64,000 nt of DNA, from NCBI RefSeq assembly GCF_020520425.1, contig NC_079492.1, forward strand, positions 109,775,157 through 109,839,156. Direction: 5' to 3'. This document shows positions 10,870 through 22,261 of the stretch, in pieces. The position numbers were made by a program, and so were the translations under genes. The DNA is from Spinacia oleracea (taxonomy: Eukaryota; Streptophyta; Magnoliopsida; Caryophyllales; Amaranthaceae). The notes beneath the pieces are model-generated. The model was not told where the DNA came from. It ran no database searches and saw only the letters and a program-made list of their open reading frames with translations. Numbering within the stretch: position 1 is the first letter of the stretch; each line of letters begins with the position of its first letter.

Positions 10870-13155
10870 ATGTCGACCATTGATGCTATCAACGGAGCTC
10901 GCAACGAGCATCATGTTCACGATGATAACGACATTACTCACGAGGAGTATGTCCATGTTAATGGCCACGAGGAAAGGATGGAACGATTGGAAAATGTGAG
11001 TGCAATGTTGGCCGAATTAGTCCATGATTCTCGGAAAAAGAAAGATGTTAGTGGGAACTAGAGCGCAACGATGCTCAAGAAATTTTCGTCGCTCAACCCA
11101 CCGTCCTATGATGGAAAGCCCGATCCAGTTGAGTTCGAGGATTGGATAAGTCGCATTGATCAGTTGTTTGAAACCCTGCAATGCCCTGAGAAATGGAGAG
11201 TTGATTTCGCAGTATTTTACTTGACGGGTCAAGCAGGATTATGGTGGAAAATTAACAAGGAACGAAAGAATGGGCCTGGATTTGGTTGGAACGAACTACA
11301 TAAGTTAATGAGAGACAAGTTTTATCCACCATCCTTGAGGAAACAAAAAGAAGATGAATTTCTACACTTGCAACAAGGAACAATGAGCGTGTTGGAATAC
11401 GCAAATAAGTTTATGGAGTTGTCAAGGTTCGCGCCAGACTTGGTGTCGACAGAGCAGTCCAAGATGAACCGTTTCGAACGAGGTCTGCACCTTAAGTACC
11501 AGGATAGGTTGTCCACTCAGAGGTTTACTTCATACCAGGATATGGTTGATATTGCAGCTAATGTGGAGCGAGTGGTACTACTTCGAGAAGCGAAGAATGT
11601 TGGGTATAAAAGGAGAAATGATAACCAGAGCCAAGGAGGAGCAAAGAAGCCTAACCAAAGTTACCAGGGAAATCAAAGGAGGAATGATGGTAATCAAGGA
11701 AATAATAGGGGACAAGGATTTCAAGGAAGGAACAATCGGTCGCAAAGATGTGCCAAATGTGGGAAAAGGAGTCATGTTGAGAGTGAATGTCGTGTTGGCA
11801 CAAATGCTTGTTACCGATGTGGAAGTCATGATCATTACGTCAGAGATTTCCCAAATCAAGTGACGTCAACCATAAGAGGACCAGTTCCAACTAACAACGA
11901 TCGTGGTCGTAACAACAACAACGCCTCAGGTTCAAACCGCAACCCACCTCGACCACCGCCAACTGGAAGAGTTTTTGTGATGAGACAAGATGAAGCAGAT
12001 GAGGATGATAATGTTATCACCGGTACCTTTTCTATCCATTCGTTACCTGCCCATGTTCTTTTTGGTTCTGGAGCTTCACATTCCTTTATTTCACCATTGT
12101 TTGCTAAATGTTTAAGTTTGAAACCATGTTGTGACTTTCATGCTATTAGTGTTTCCCTACCTAGTGGAGAAATTGTGAAATGTAGAACCATGTATAAGGA
12201 TTGCCCTATTGTAATAGAGAAAGTTGAGTTTCGAGCAGACTTAATAGCTTTTGACCTATCTGAATTTGATGTAATCATGGGAATGAATTGGTTGACTAAG
12301 TATGAAGCTAACCTTAATTGTTCGAGGCAAAGGGTGACCCTTAAAACGCCAAATGGAGATAGAGTTTCATTCCATAAGTTAGTAATAAAACCAACGATTC
12401 AAATTGTCCATGCTTTGAGAGCACGTAAAATGATCGAGAGTGGTTTATCGGGTTATCTGTGTAGTGTTATTGACTTAAATACCTCCGGACCTACCATTAC
12501 CGACATACCTGTTGTTTGTGAGTACCCACGTGTTTTTCCAGAAGAAATACCTAATATGCCCCCACCAAGAGAATTAGATTTCAGCATTGAATTAATTCCA
12601 GGATCCACCCCTATTTCTAAGGCACCATATAGAATGGCACCAGCCGAGTTACAAGAATTAAAGAAACAATTAGATGAGTTACTTGAAAAAGGATATATTC
12701 GACCTAGTGTTTCACCTTGGGGAGCCCCTGTCTTGTTTGTGAAGAAAAAGGACGGAACTATGAGGTTATGCATAGATTATCGAGAGTTAAACAAGATTAC
12801 CATTAAGAATAAGTATCCTTTACCCCGTATTGATGATTTGTTTGACCAACTTCGAGGTGCAAAAGTGTTTTCTAAGATTGATTTGAGGTCAGGTTACCAT
12901 CAACTTCGAATTAAATCTGAGGATATTCCAAAGACAGCCTTTAGAACTAGCTATGGTCACTATGAGTTTGTTGTGATGCCTTTTGGGTTAACCAATGCGC
13001 CAGCTGTATTTATGGATTTGATGAACCGTATTTTTAAACCATACCTTGATAAGTTTGTAGTTGTTTTCATTGATGATATTTTGGTATATTCTAAGAGTAA
13101 TGAGGAACACGAGGAGCATCTGAGAAAAGTGTTAGATATGTTGATTGAAAACTAG
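10870..13155 (+). pseudogene. Gypsy gag-protease-RT region, interrupted
   Basis: One frame from ATG 10870 carries gag, two zinc knuckles, protease and reverse transcriptase of a Tekay/Del-like chromovirus. Breaks: TAG at 11059-11061 early in gag and TAG at 13153-13155 late in RT. The gag core spans about 11090-11560. The first CCHC knuckle is complete ([14 protein letters not shown], about 11752-11793), but the last Cys of the second is Phe ([14 protein letters not shown]). The protease motif reads [10 protein letters not shown] at about 12058-12087, so the catalytic Asp of D-S/T-G is replaced by Gly. The RT core is well kept, with FIDDIL at about 13066-13083. A leader of about 230 bases precedes gag. 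The element looks inactive. Confidence 0.92.
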
Positions 13156-14232
13156 TTATATGCTAAGCTGTCAAAATGTGAATTATGGCTTAAGGAAATA
13201 TCATTTTTAGGTCATATTATCTCTGAGAAAGGTGTATCTGTTGATCCTGAGAAAATAAAAGCAATTGTGGAATGGCCTAGACCAACTAATGTATCTGAAG
13301 TACGAAGTTTTATGGGTTTAGCTGGATATTATCGAAGATTCGTTCAAGACTTTTCTAAGGTTGCCTTACCCATAACCCGATTAGTTAGAAAGAATACCAA
13401 ATTTGTGTGGAATGATGATTGTGAATGTGCATTTCAAGAACTTAAGAAACGTCTCACCACTGCCCCTATTCTTACCCTTCCATCTGGAACTGACGGATTT
13501 GTAATTTATAATGATGCTTCTAAGAATGGGTTAGGATGTGTCTTGATGCAAAACGGAAAAGTTATAGCTTATGCTTCACGCCAACTCAAAATTCATGAAC
13601 AAAATTACCCTACCCATGACCTCGAACTTGCAGCTGTTGTTTTTGTCCTCAAAATTTGGAGACATTATTTGTATGGAGTTTCGTGTCAAATTTTCACCTA
13701 CCATAAGAGTCTTAAGTATATTTTCACCCAAAAAGAACTCAACATGAGACAACGTAGGTGGTTAGAACTTCTTAAAGATTACGATCTTGATATTCAATAT
13801 CATCCCGGAAAGGCTAACGTTGTTGCAGATGCATTAAGTCGGAAGTCTCACCTAAATTCTATCCTAACTTTTTCCCGAGCCAACCAATATGATCTACAAA
13901 AGATGGAAATTGAGTTTATCATGAAAGGAAATCCTTGTTTGAATGTGTTGGTAATGAAGCCAACTTTGATTGATGAAATTAAGGAAGCACAATGTAAGGA
14001 CTTGCAATTAGAAAGAATAAGGAGTGAAGTGGAAAATGGGAAGTCACCTAGTTTTGTCATTCAAGAAGATGGCACGTTGAGGTTTCAGGGAAGATTATGT
14101 GTGCCAAATGATGAGAAGTTGAAAAAGAGAGTTTTAGAAGAAGCTCATAGTTCACCATACTCGATTCACCCTGGAGGAGATAAGATGTATAAGGATTTAA
14201 GACAAAGGTATTGGTGGAGCAACATGAAGTAA
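13156..14232 (+). pseudogene. Gypsy RT end and RNase H region
   Basis: Same frame as the preceding segment, from the in-frame TAG at 13153 to TAA 14230-14232. It contains the RT thumb ([11 protein letters not shown] then ISFLGHIIS), the connection [12 protein letters not shown] and RNase H ([14 protein letters not shown] ... [16 protein letters not shown]). In the segment that reads FTDHKSL in the family, this copy has FTYHKSL (about 13696-13716), so a metal-binding Asp is replaced by Tyr. RNase H ends near DALSRK (about 13831), and the integrase zinc-binding region starts near 14140 ([17 protein letters not shown]). Confidence 0.9.
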
Positions 14233-15389
14233 GAAGTGGCAGAATATGTGGCTAAATGTTTGACGTGTTAGAGAATCAAGATCGAGCATCAAAGACCAGC
14301 AGGTTTGTTGCAACCTCTGGATGTGCCAGAATGGAAATGGGATTCAGTTTCAATGGATTTTATCATAGGTTTACCAAGATCAACCAAGGGAATGAATGCT
14401 ATTTGGGTTATTGTTGATCGATTAACGAAGTCAGCGCATTTCTTAGCAATGAAGAGCAATTCAAGTTTAGATCAACTTGCTGAACTATATGTGAACACTA
14501 TTGTGCGATTGCATGGAGTGCCTAGTTCGATTGTTTCTGATTGTGATACGAGATATCAATCAACCTATTGGAAAGAATTGCAGAAAGCTCTTGGGACGAA
14601 ACTTAACTTCAGTACTGCATTTCACCCAACGACTGATGGACAAACAGAACGCACTAACCAGATTGTTGAGGATATGTTGAGAGCATGTGCTTTAGATTTT
14701 CAAGGAATTTGGAAAAGTTTCTACCTATGGTTGAATTTTCATACAACAACAGTTATCAGGCCACCATTGGTATGGCACCGTACGAAGCTCTTTATGGAAG
14801 GAAATGTCGAACGCCGTTGTGTTGGAGTGATATTGATGAAGCACATATTATAGGACCAGAATTGATTCAAGAAACAACTGACAAGATTCGTTTAATCCAA
14901 TCAAGAATGATGGAAGCGCAAAGTAGGCAAAAGAGTTATGCAGACCAACGAAGAAGACCTCTAGAGTTTGAGGTTGGAGATCACGTGTTCTTGAAAATTT
15001 CGCCAACGAAAGGAATAATGAGATTTGGTCAAACAGGAAAGTTGAGCCCAAGATACATCGCATATGAGATACTAGAAAGAGTAGGTGCAGTAGCATATCG
15101 ACTAGCTTTACCAACCGACTTGGAAAAGGTGCATAACGTGTTCCACGTGTCGATGTTAAGAAAATATGTTCCTGATCCTAGCCATGTGATTACGCACGAA
15201 CCCTTGTTATTGCGAAACGATTTGACTTACGAGGAGAAACCAATTGAAATTCTAGAACGAAGAGAGAAACGAATTAGAAGCAAAGTAATTCCAATGGTTA
15301 AAGTCTTGTGGGCCAATCACTTGACATCTGAAGCCACATGGGAAGTCGAAGCGCAAATGAGATCGAAATATCCCCAGTTATTCGTTTAG
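14233..15389 (+). pseudogene. Gypsy integrase and chromodomain-like end, frameshifted
   Basis: The frame continues after the stop at 14230 and meets another TAG at about 14269. It then carries the integrase core: MDFIIGLP (first Asp), SDCDTR (second Asp) and the downstream Glu region up to TDGQTERTNQ. A one-base loss near 14705-14715 moves the frame. The second frame runs to TAG at 15387-15389 through PYEALYGRKCRTPLCW, the GPY/F region and a C-terminal KPIEILERREKRI...VLWANHL...ATWE segment, the chromodomain-like end of chromoviruses. The frameshift and stops rule out an intact integrase. Confidence 0.9.
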
Positions 15390-15545
15390 AAACGATAATA
15401 TGTATGAATTTTAATATGCTACTTGAATGATTATGTTATAATGTTATTCCGCCATGTTTGTCTAGCGAATAGAACGAATAAGTATGAATTGTATGATTTC
15501 TATGAATGGCTAGTTCGACTGAGCTCCAGTTTCGAGGACGAAACT

Positions 15546-15564
15546 TTTTCTAAGGGGATAAGAA
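15546..15564 (+). other. Polypurine tract of gypsy element
   Basis: The purine-rich run AAGGGGATAAGAA lies immediately before the 3' LTR start at 15565. Its position and composition are those of the plus-strand primer. Confidence 0.75.
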
Positions 15565-18063
15565 TGTAATACCCCGAAATTTTAAATTCGATTTATTAAA
15601 ATTAAAAATATTTATTGACTTGATTTCGTTTTAATTAAATTATGAATAATCAAATTTCGTTATTTTAATCTTTTTTACGATTTATTTTAAACGATAAATT
15701 TATAAACGAATTTTTTATTTATTTTCGTTAACGATAATTTTTTTTTATAAGAATTATTTTTACTTAAACATTCCTATTTTTAGCAATTTCTGAAATTTTG
15801 CCAAAATTGTGAATTATATTTTTAAAAAAAAAAATGTCTGCTTTATTTCCTTGCTCCCCACGCACAAACTAGGAAGACAAAAACTTCCTTCCTTCCCTCA
15901 ATTCAGTCCAAATGCAGATGCTTGGACCCCAAGTACACTCCCTTGTTCATCACACTTCCCATATACAAATTCAGAAAATTAAGGTGGAATTTCAACAACA
16001 AACAAAACACAATTTCAATTTCAATCTCACTCCTTATTTTTGGTGATTCAATCCAACCAACCACCATCAACCACCGTCTTCCACCACCGCAGCCACCACC
16101 GTGCACCACCATTCTCACAACCACCTCAACCACCCTGACCACCGTCGCCCCAGCACCACCGCACACTCCACCCCTCGTCCCGGCTCTTCTCCTTCGACAC
16201 TCCCCTGTCCCCTCTCCCTTTTCTCTTTGCAGCACCACCGCGACAACCACCACTACCTCCAGCCACCCTCATCATCTCTCCAACCAACCTCCGCTCCTAA
16301 AAATCCGGCGATCCGCCGCCCAAAACCGCCAAGAACCACCCCAACCTCCCCTGTTTTTCGGCCACTTCGCGCCCCTTTCTCCCTCTCTCCCTTCGTTCTG
16401 CCACCACCAAAACCCCACCACCCTCACCGCCCTCCGGCGTCGAGCCACCTAAGCCCAGTCGCCACCTTTCCCTCCTCCCTCCTCCCTTTCCTCCTCCTCG
16501 TGCGTCTCCTCTCCCCTCCCCTGTTCGTGCCTTCATTTGAAAGAAAAAGAAAGGAATCAGTTTCATTTGAAACTTGATTTTATCCTCCCTCAAACCTAAA
16601 TTCAGATTGGGCCATTTTATAATTTGGGCTTTTTGGGTGAGTTAAGCCTGATTTATAATTTTCAGAATCTAATTTATCAATTCTTAGGATTTAATAATTT
16701 TTGTAAAATGTATATTTACTAATAAAATTGTTTATTATTTTCAGGTTTTATTATCGATTTTATGAGAATAGGATTCTAGTGTTATTTATCCAAAATGAAA
16801 TTTAAACAAATACTTTCATAAAAAAATTGATTTAAAAACTTGTATGTATTTTGATTAAAAATCCGAGTAACAATAATAATATTTCGTTAAATTTCGAAAT
16901 TACATTTTTATTAAAATTCGTTATTTATAAATCCATTACTTATAAAATTTATGATTTATAAAATATTGATTTTATAATTATTTATCGATTTTAGTACTAA
17001 TTCAATTATTTACTACTTTTTAAAGAAATTGGACTCAGAGCTCAGGACGAACGAACCCAGGCAAATCCCTAGCGAATCGCGGAGTTAGGTAACGGCTATT
17101 GCTAGTACCCGCAATTCCCTTATAAATGCGATTATGAAATTACAACGTTATGATTAATTTATTAAATGAATGTTTTGACATGTTTTATGAATTGCGGGAA
17201 ATGAAATATGATTTTATTGAATTATTTATTATGATATGATTTGATGAAAATATTCCTTATATTATGATTGATTGAATATTCTTATAAAATAATGTTTATA
17301 AGAAACCATGACAGGAATGATAATTTATTTTGATCGTATGATCCAAAGGAAATATGTTACTTCAACCGAAGTAAAAAGGCTAAAATGTAAAATTAAACGA
17401 AACATGATAAATGAAAGTGAAATACCTAGCCCGTTTGGCAGTATATGTTCACAGGTTACGATTCTCGGTCATGCATGTACCCATGGGGCATCCGCCCATT
17501 GAGCTAAGGCTCTCATGTTTTCGGGCCAAGGCCCCATGTTTATGGACAACGGTCCATCGTGGAAGACGTTCCACCATGTCATACTTGCCACGGCTAGCAT
17601 GTGCACCCTAAAGTTATGAATGAATTAAATAAAGGACTTTATAAAATGTTTTAAATTATTCTATTCTCCCTGTGTTATTAAATAAAATGAATTGAAATGA
17701 ATTTACGTTGCTAGAATAGCTCGTTACTGAGTCTTCGGCTCAACGTTTTTGTTTTCTGTTTTAGGTACTGCGGGGATCAATGGAGACGAGTAGTGGCGAG
17801 GAATTTCACTTTAATATTATCCACCTAGCTTATGCTTACAGTTTTAATAGTTTAATAGTTTTAATTAAATACTTTTTAGGTACTTTCATTTTGATAATAT
17901 AAAGGATTATATATATATATTTTGGAGTATTTAATAGCATATGATTGATGTTTGCCTTGTAATTTCCAAAAAGGAAGTTACGGCAGGTAATGCCCGGACC
18001 GAATTAGGTTAAGTCCGCTGCTAATTATGCTTTAATAATTGAATTAGAGGTCGGGGTGTTACA
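15565..18063 (+). mobile_element. 3' LTR of gypsy chromovirus (2.5 kb)
   Basis: Starts TGTAATACCCCGAAAT and ends GGGGTGTTACA, giving a TG...CA LTR of about 2499 bp. Bases 15900-16540 are strongly C-rich with CCACC repeats and give proline/histidine/threonine-rich frames. Long AT-rich stretches flank this. The outer right flank (TCATT...) is a family A Copia LTR in reverse, so the gypsy element inserted there. Confidence 0.92.
15900..16540 (+). repeat. CCACC-rich low-complexity stretch in gypsy LTR
   Basis: Pyrimidine-rich DNA with dense CCACC/CCTCC motifs. Two overlapping frames stay open for more than 150 codons only because stop codons are rare in this composition. It lies inside the LTR and shows no domain. 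Confidence 0.8.
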
Positions 18064-18373
18064 TCATTTCTTTCCTTTGACGATCTCATCTCCCACTGGA
18101 ACCAAGATCCGTCGATTTCGAATATCCATAGATGGAGTATTTAATGCCATTAAATACTTGATCCGTTTACGTACTATTTGTGTGACCCTACGGGTTCAGT
18201 CAAGAGTAAGATGTGGATTAATATAATTAATTCCACTTGAAATGAAGCGGCCTCTAGCTAGGCATTCATCTCACTTGATCTCACTGAATTATTAACTTGT
18301 TAATTAATACTGAACCGCATTTATTAGACTTAATATTATATGCACACTTGGACCAAGGACATTATTTCCTTCA
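18064..18373 (-). mobile_element. Copia family A LTR fragment (reverse)
   Basis: This is the reverse complement of the first 310 or so bases of a family A LTR; it ends TTATTTCCTTCA, the inverse of the LTR start TGAAGGAAATAA. The gypsy 3' LTR abuts it at CATTTCTT. The remaining LTR part should lie on the far side of the gypsy insertion, upstream of the window. Confidence 0.85.
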
Positions 18374-18581
18374 TCACGTACTATTTGTGTGACCTTACGG
18401 GTTCAGTCACGAGTAAGCTGTGGATTAATATTACTAACTCCACTTGAACTGAAGCGGCCTCTAGCTAGGCATACAGTTCACTTGATCTTACTGAATTATT
18501 AACTTGTATAATTAATACTGAACCGCATTTATTAGACTTAGCATTGAATGCATACTCGGACCAAGGGCATTATTTCCTTCA
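18374..18581 (-). mobile_element. Second Copia family A LTR fragment (reverse)
   Basis: A second reverse copy of the LTR start region, from GTACTATTTGTGTGACC to TTATTTCCTTCA at 18581. It differs from the neighbouring fragment at several sites, so it is an independent insertion. It ends at the LINE. Both LTR starts are followed by (A)TCACG, a possible shared target or recombination mark. Confidence 0.8.
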
Positions 18582-19375
18582 ATCACGACTTGCCCGAATA
18601 GGCTTCCATTGTTGGGAGATGATCGCCTCTTCTATGGTTTGGTAGAGGCGTTCCGTACACATCACAAATAAATAGGGCGAAAGGGGGTCCCCTTGGCGAA
18701 TGCCCCGGCTAGGTTTAAAACTGTCGGAAGGCTCACCATTCCATAAGACTTGCAAAGAAGCCGTACTAACACACTCCATGATTGTGGTGACTAGGCGAAG
18801 TGGCATGTGCATTTGATCGAGGGTATATTTGATAAAATTCCAGCGTAGACGTACGCTTTCTCAAAATCTATTTTTATTGCCATATACCCTTTGGTTTCTT
18901 GCTTCCTTTTCATGGTGTGGATGACCTCTTGAACAATGACAATGTTATCAGTAATCTGGCGACCCGGGACAAAGCTTCCCTGGGTATTCGAGATGAGTTT
19001 CGGCAGCATGGGTTTTATGCGGTTTACAATCACTTTCTTGATTATCTTGTACACTACATTACAAAGGCCGATGGGCCTGAATTGGGCCGCATATTCTGGA
19101 TGTTCAATCTTGGGGATGAGGGTGATTATTGTCATTCAAGTGTGGTGGGATACCCTTTCCCTCAAGGACATTTAAGACTTAAGTGAATACATTCTCTTTG
19201 ATCAGTTCCCAAATTTTTTGGAAAAATAGGGCTTGGAACCCAACAGGTCCCGGGGCTTTCAGCGAGCCCATTGCCTTGACCACTTCTTCAATTTCCAAAC
19301 GTGTATATGGACGTTCGAGGGTTCTCCATACTGACAAAGGGAGTTCGGGGAAAACATCCATGGGGATGTTGTATT
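18582..19375 (-). pseudogene. LINE reverse transcriptase region (truncated, broken)
   Basis: Minus-strand frames in order carry plant L1-type RT segments: MGSLKAPGPVGFQALFFQKI (about 19275-19216), FRPIGLCNVVYKIIKKVIVN with QGSFVPGRQITDNI and IDFEKAY (19135-18850), and GIRQGDPLSPYLFVMCTERL (about 18705-18645). Frame changes separate the blocks. The element is cut at 18582 by the Copia LTR fragment, so the YADD catalytic box and everything after it are missing. Confidence 0.88.
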
Positions 19376-19839
19376 CATCATCACCACCTTCATCTGTGAA
19401 CAGCGTAGCAAAGTAGTTAGTGACATGCGTCTTAATCGACTCCTTGTCATGTATCTAGGACCCATCATCACCCTTAATAGCTACAATTTTGTTGCGCCAA
19501 ATTCTCACTATTGTGCTCAGTTGAAAAAACGTGGTATTTCGATCACCATTCTTTAGCCATGTGACTCTCGATTTCTGGTACCAATATAGTTCTTCCTCCT
19601 TTAGAATGTCATCCAGTTCTCTTCGAAGTCTAGCTTCAAGTTTTAGGAGGCCTTGATGGGCATTCGAAACAAGGGCTTTCTACACCCCTTCTATTCGAGC
19701 GAGTAACGATCTCTTCCTACGAAAGATGTTGTGAAAAACTTCCTTACTCCATACTTGCAAATCCTCCGATAACTTTTTCAAGGCATCTCCCAGTGGCTCT
19801 GCTCTCCTCCATTTGCTAGTGACAAATTCTTGGAAGTTT
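19376..19839 (-). pseudogene. LINE linker between endonuclease and RT
   Basis: Low-conservation part of LINE ORF2. One minus frame (about 19883-19680) reads FRFQAVWLTHENFQEFVTSK and ends in an RSLLARIEGV-type stretch, as seen upstream of the RT in plant L1 elements. The region just left of it is frame-broken. Confidence 0.7.
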
Positions 19840-20640
19840 TCATGGGTAAGCCAAACTGCTTGAAAGCGAAAAGGTTTGTTCATCGATTAATTGGAGTGGT
19901 GCGAATCCATTTGGCGAAATTAACAAGGGACAGTGGTCGGAAGAGATGGCTGGAAGATGTCTCACTTTGGCTTGCTCGAACCGTAGCCCCCATTCTGTAT
20001 TGCAAAGCGCTCTATCAAGACGGGCACTCTTCCTAGTTTCAGGATTAACACCACGGGCCCAAGTATGTGTTGCTCCTACAAATTCAACTTCTAACAGTTC
20101 CATATCATTGACCCAACTATTGAAGGCAACAGACCGTCGAGTAGTATCTGGACAAGAAGTGTTTCTTTCACTTGGGAAGCGGGTATCGTTAAAATCGCCT
20201 GCAATGAGCCATGGTTGATTATGATTCGACGCGAATTCCTTTAGTTCTCTCCAAAGATCTCTTCGACGAGTCGGGTCCGGGCTCGCATATACAACCGTGA
20301 AATACCATGGTTCTCCTTCCACTTTCGAGATATCCAGAGTAATGTATTGTTCATGTTTGTGAATAGGTTCTACAGTGACTTGTTCACTTTTCCAGTAAAT
20401 CCAGATTCCCCCGCTAAATCCTCGAGCGTCCACTCTGGTATGGCCAGAATAGCCTAAAATTCGAGCAATTTTTTGGGCCTGCTCCCCTCGCATGTGGGTT
20501 TCAACCAAAGCCAACACAACGGGTTTGTTTGTTCGAATGATTTCTTTTAGCGAAGTAATAAAAGAGCTACTTCCCGCTCCTTGAACATTCCAGATCATGC
20601 ATGATATTGTAAGTGAGTCAACAACAAAATTAGGTATGCG
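19840..20640 (-). pseudogene. LINE apurinic-like endonuclease domain
   Basis: The minus frame 20925-19840 contains a nearly full endonuclease/exonuclease/phosphatase-fold domain starting MIWNVQGAGSSSFITSLKEI (about 20599). It continues with VLALVETHM (Glu), FTVVYASP, WLIAGDFND (catalytic Asp/Asn), ARLDRALCN and the C-terminal SSDHCPLLI (His). These are the typical catalytic positions for target nicking in L1 elements. This segment stays open for 361 codons, so it is the best preserved part of the LINE. Confidence 0.92.
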
Positions 20641-21205
20641 GCGTTCCATTAAACTTGTGATTGAGGGTAACGAGGATACATACGCTTGGCTTATGAGGCG
20701 CATAAGGCGAGAGACTTTATTGGGTAGCATCAAACTGACTACCAACTCCGGCTGCTCCGGGTTCTGATCCATCCAAGACTCCATTCGCACTTCGAGAATG
20801 TGGGTCAGGTGGTTTGCCGTGATCAAGTACGGCATGCTCATTGGGCGTCCCACAAAGAGGGTCTTCTCTGTTGGGACCCTTAGGCCGATCACATTCCTGT
20901 ATAGGTAGGATATTGGAGCGTCCATCTAGTTGGTTCGAGTTTGATGGCTGCTTCGGTTCATTGGGTGAGTGGATTTGTAATTGCTTCTGTGTGGCGGCTG
21001 AGAGGTTGATCACTGTCAAGTCATTTTCTTTTCCTCGGTGAGTACTTAATGAGGAGATTAGGGTTACAACTTTATCATGCCTCGAGTTGGACTCTCTTAG
21101 AACTCTGTCACCCAATAGGAAATATAATTCCGTGGTTATTTTTTTTATCAGAAGATTGTATATATAGTGTACATGGATTAGGGTTTGTAGGGCTAGGTTA
21201 GTAAT
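20641..21205 (-). pseudogene. LINE ORF1 end / inter-ORF region (5'-truncated)
   Basis: A minus frame from 21217 to 20717 gives polar, proline-rich residues (PNEPKQPSNSNQLDGRSNIL...) of the kind found at the end of plant L1 ORF1. No zinc knuckle or RNA-binding domain is seen. A Stowaway MITE follows at 21208, and no LINE sequence was recognised beyond it, so the element is 5'-truncated or the MITE hides the junction. Confidence 0.5.
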
Positions 21206-21207
21206 TA

Positions 21208-21467
21208 CTCCCTCCATCCCTTAATACTCGACATGTTTTGACTTTTTGCACTATTCACATAATTCACTTTGACCCTATTTTATTTCTAGTATATGAAAAC
21301 AAATGTTAGTATATAATATATTGTTGGCTTCATCTTAATATATACTTTCAACATATTAATATTTTTATTAGTTTTAATAATATGTAGTTAACGAAATTGG
21401 TGGTTAAAGTTGTGCATTGGCAAGCGTGTCCGGTCAAAACAGGTCGAGTATTAAGGGACAGAGGGAG
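21208..21467. mobile_element. Stowaway-like MITE (260 bp)
   Basis: Left terminus CTCCCTCCATCCCTTAATAC and right terminus GTATTAAGGGACAGAGGGAG form terminal inverted repeats. TA dinucleotides flank both ends (21206-21207 and 21468-21469), as expected for Tc1/mariner-derived Stowaway elements. No coding sequence. Confidence 0.92.
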
Positions 21468-21571
21468 TAACAAACTAATTACATAAATACATAAATATCT
21501 ACACATATATACATAGTCTAACACGTACACCTCCGCAGTCAAAGCGAGACGTTGGCGGACAATTAGACTGT

Positions 21572-21799
21572 CTATGAAATCATCAAAAAGTACGCACGGA
21601 AGTCCTTTAGTAAAATGTCAGCAATTTGATGACGAGATGGAACATGTTGAACCCGAACCACTCCTCGCACAACTTTCTCACGGACGAAATGAATGGCCAT
21701 CTCAATATGCTTAGTGTGTTGATGTTTGAACTGAGTTACCTGAGAGATAATTGACACTAACATGATCACAAACCAATGTAGCTTTCTTGATCGGAACAT
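21572..21799 (-). pseudogene. Copia RNase H C-terminal remnant
   Basis: The minus frame includes QHTKHIEMAIHFVREKVVRG, then VRVQHVPSRHQIADILLKDF, the standard end of Copia RNase H (TKHIEIDxHFVREK...VPTxxQxADIxTK). It is a single 75-codon piece with no LTR or other pol domain nearby, on the opposite strand to the other Copia copies. Confidence 0.85.
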
Positions 21800-21921
21800 C
21801 TAACTCCAGTAATTGTCAAAAAAATAATGGAGATCCGCATGGATTTGGATAGTTAAAAGTTTTTAGCCCTTGTGCTGCGTTAGATTAATTAGTTGTTCTA
21901 TTATTATTTTAAAACTAACCA

Positions 21922-21978
21922 TATAGATTTGATACTCTTTTTTTTTTTTTTTTTTTTGACATAGATAGATTTGATACT
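21922..21978. repeat. Poly-T tract between direct repeats
   Basis: A run of about 22 T followed by GACATAGA lies between two copies of TAGATTTGATACTC. This could be a very short retrotransposed tail (minus-strand poly-A) with a target duplication. It could also be slippage. Coordinates are approximate. Confidence 0.5.
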
Positions 21979-21992
21979 CGGAAACCAATTTA

Positions 21993-22261
21993 CACTACAA
22001 GAAGTTGTATTATTAACGACGGGAAATCCCGTCGCGAAAGGCCAATAATCGTTGATTAACGACGGGATTTCTTGTCGCGAACCCGTCATAAAAGGGGGCC
22101 GTCGTTAATATAAAATCCCGTCGTAAACCCGTCGTAAAAGACATTTGCGACGGTTAATCCCGTCATTGTTTGGTTGTAAGTCCCGTCGCAAAAGACTTTT
22201 GCGACGGGATTTTTGACCCGTCGTAATTAGGTTATCGTTAAAGATACAAAATCTTGTAGTG
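21993..22261. mobile_element. Miniature CACTA element (269 bp)
   Basis: Terminal inverted repeats CACTACAAGA... and ...TCTTGTAGTG, with the 3-bp target duplication TTA on both sides (21990-21992 and 22262-22264). The interior is filled with GACGGGATTT-type motifs in both orientations (subterminal repeats). No coding sequence. It is a different CACTA family from the one ending at 10302. Confidence 0.93.

Noticed and set aside
15922..16577. Overlapping proline/threonine/histidine-rich open frames on both strands
   Set aside because: They come from C-rich low-complexity sequence within the gypsy LTR, with no domain and no splice or start context.
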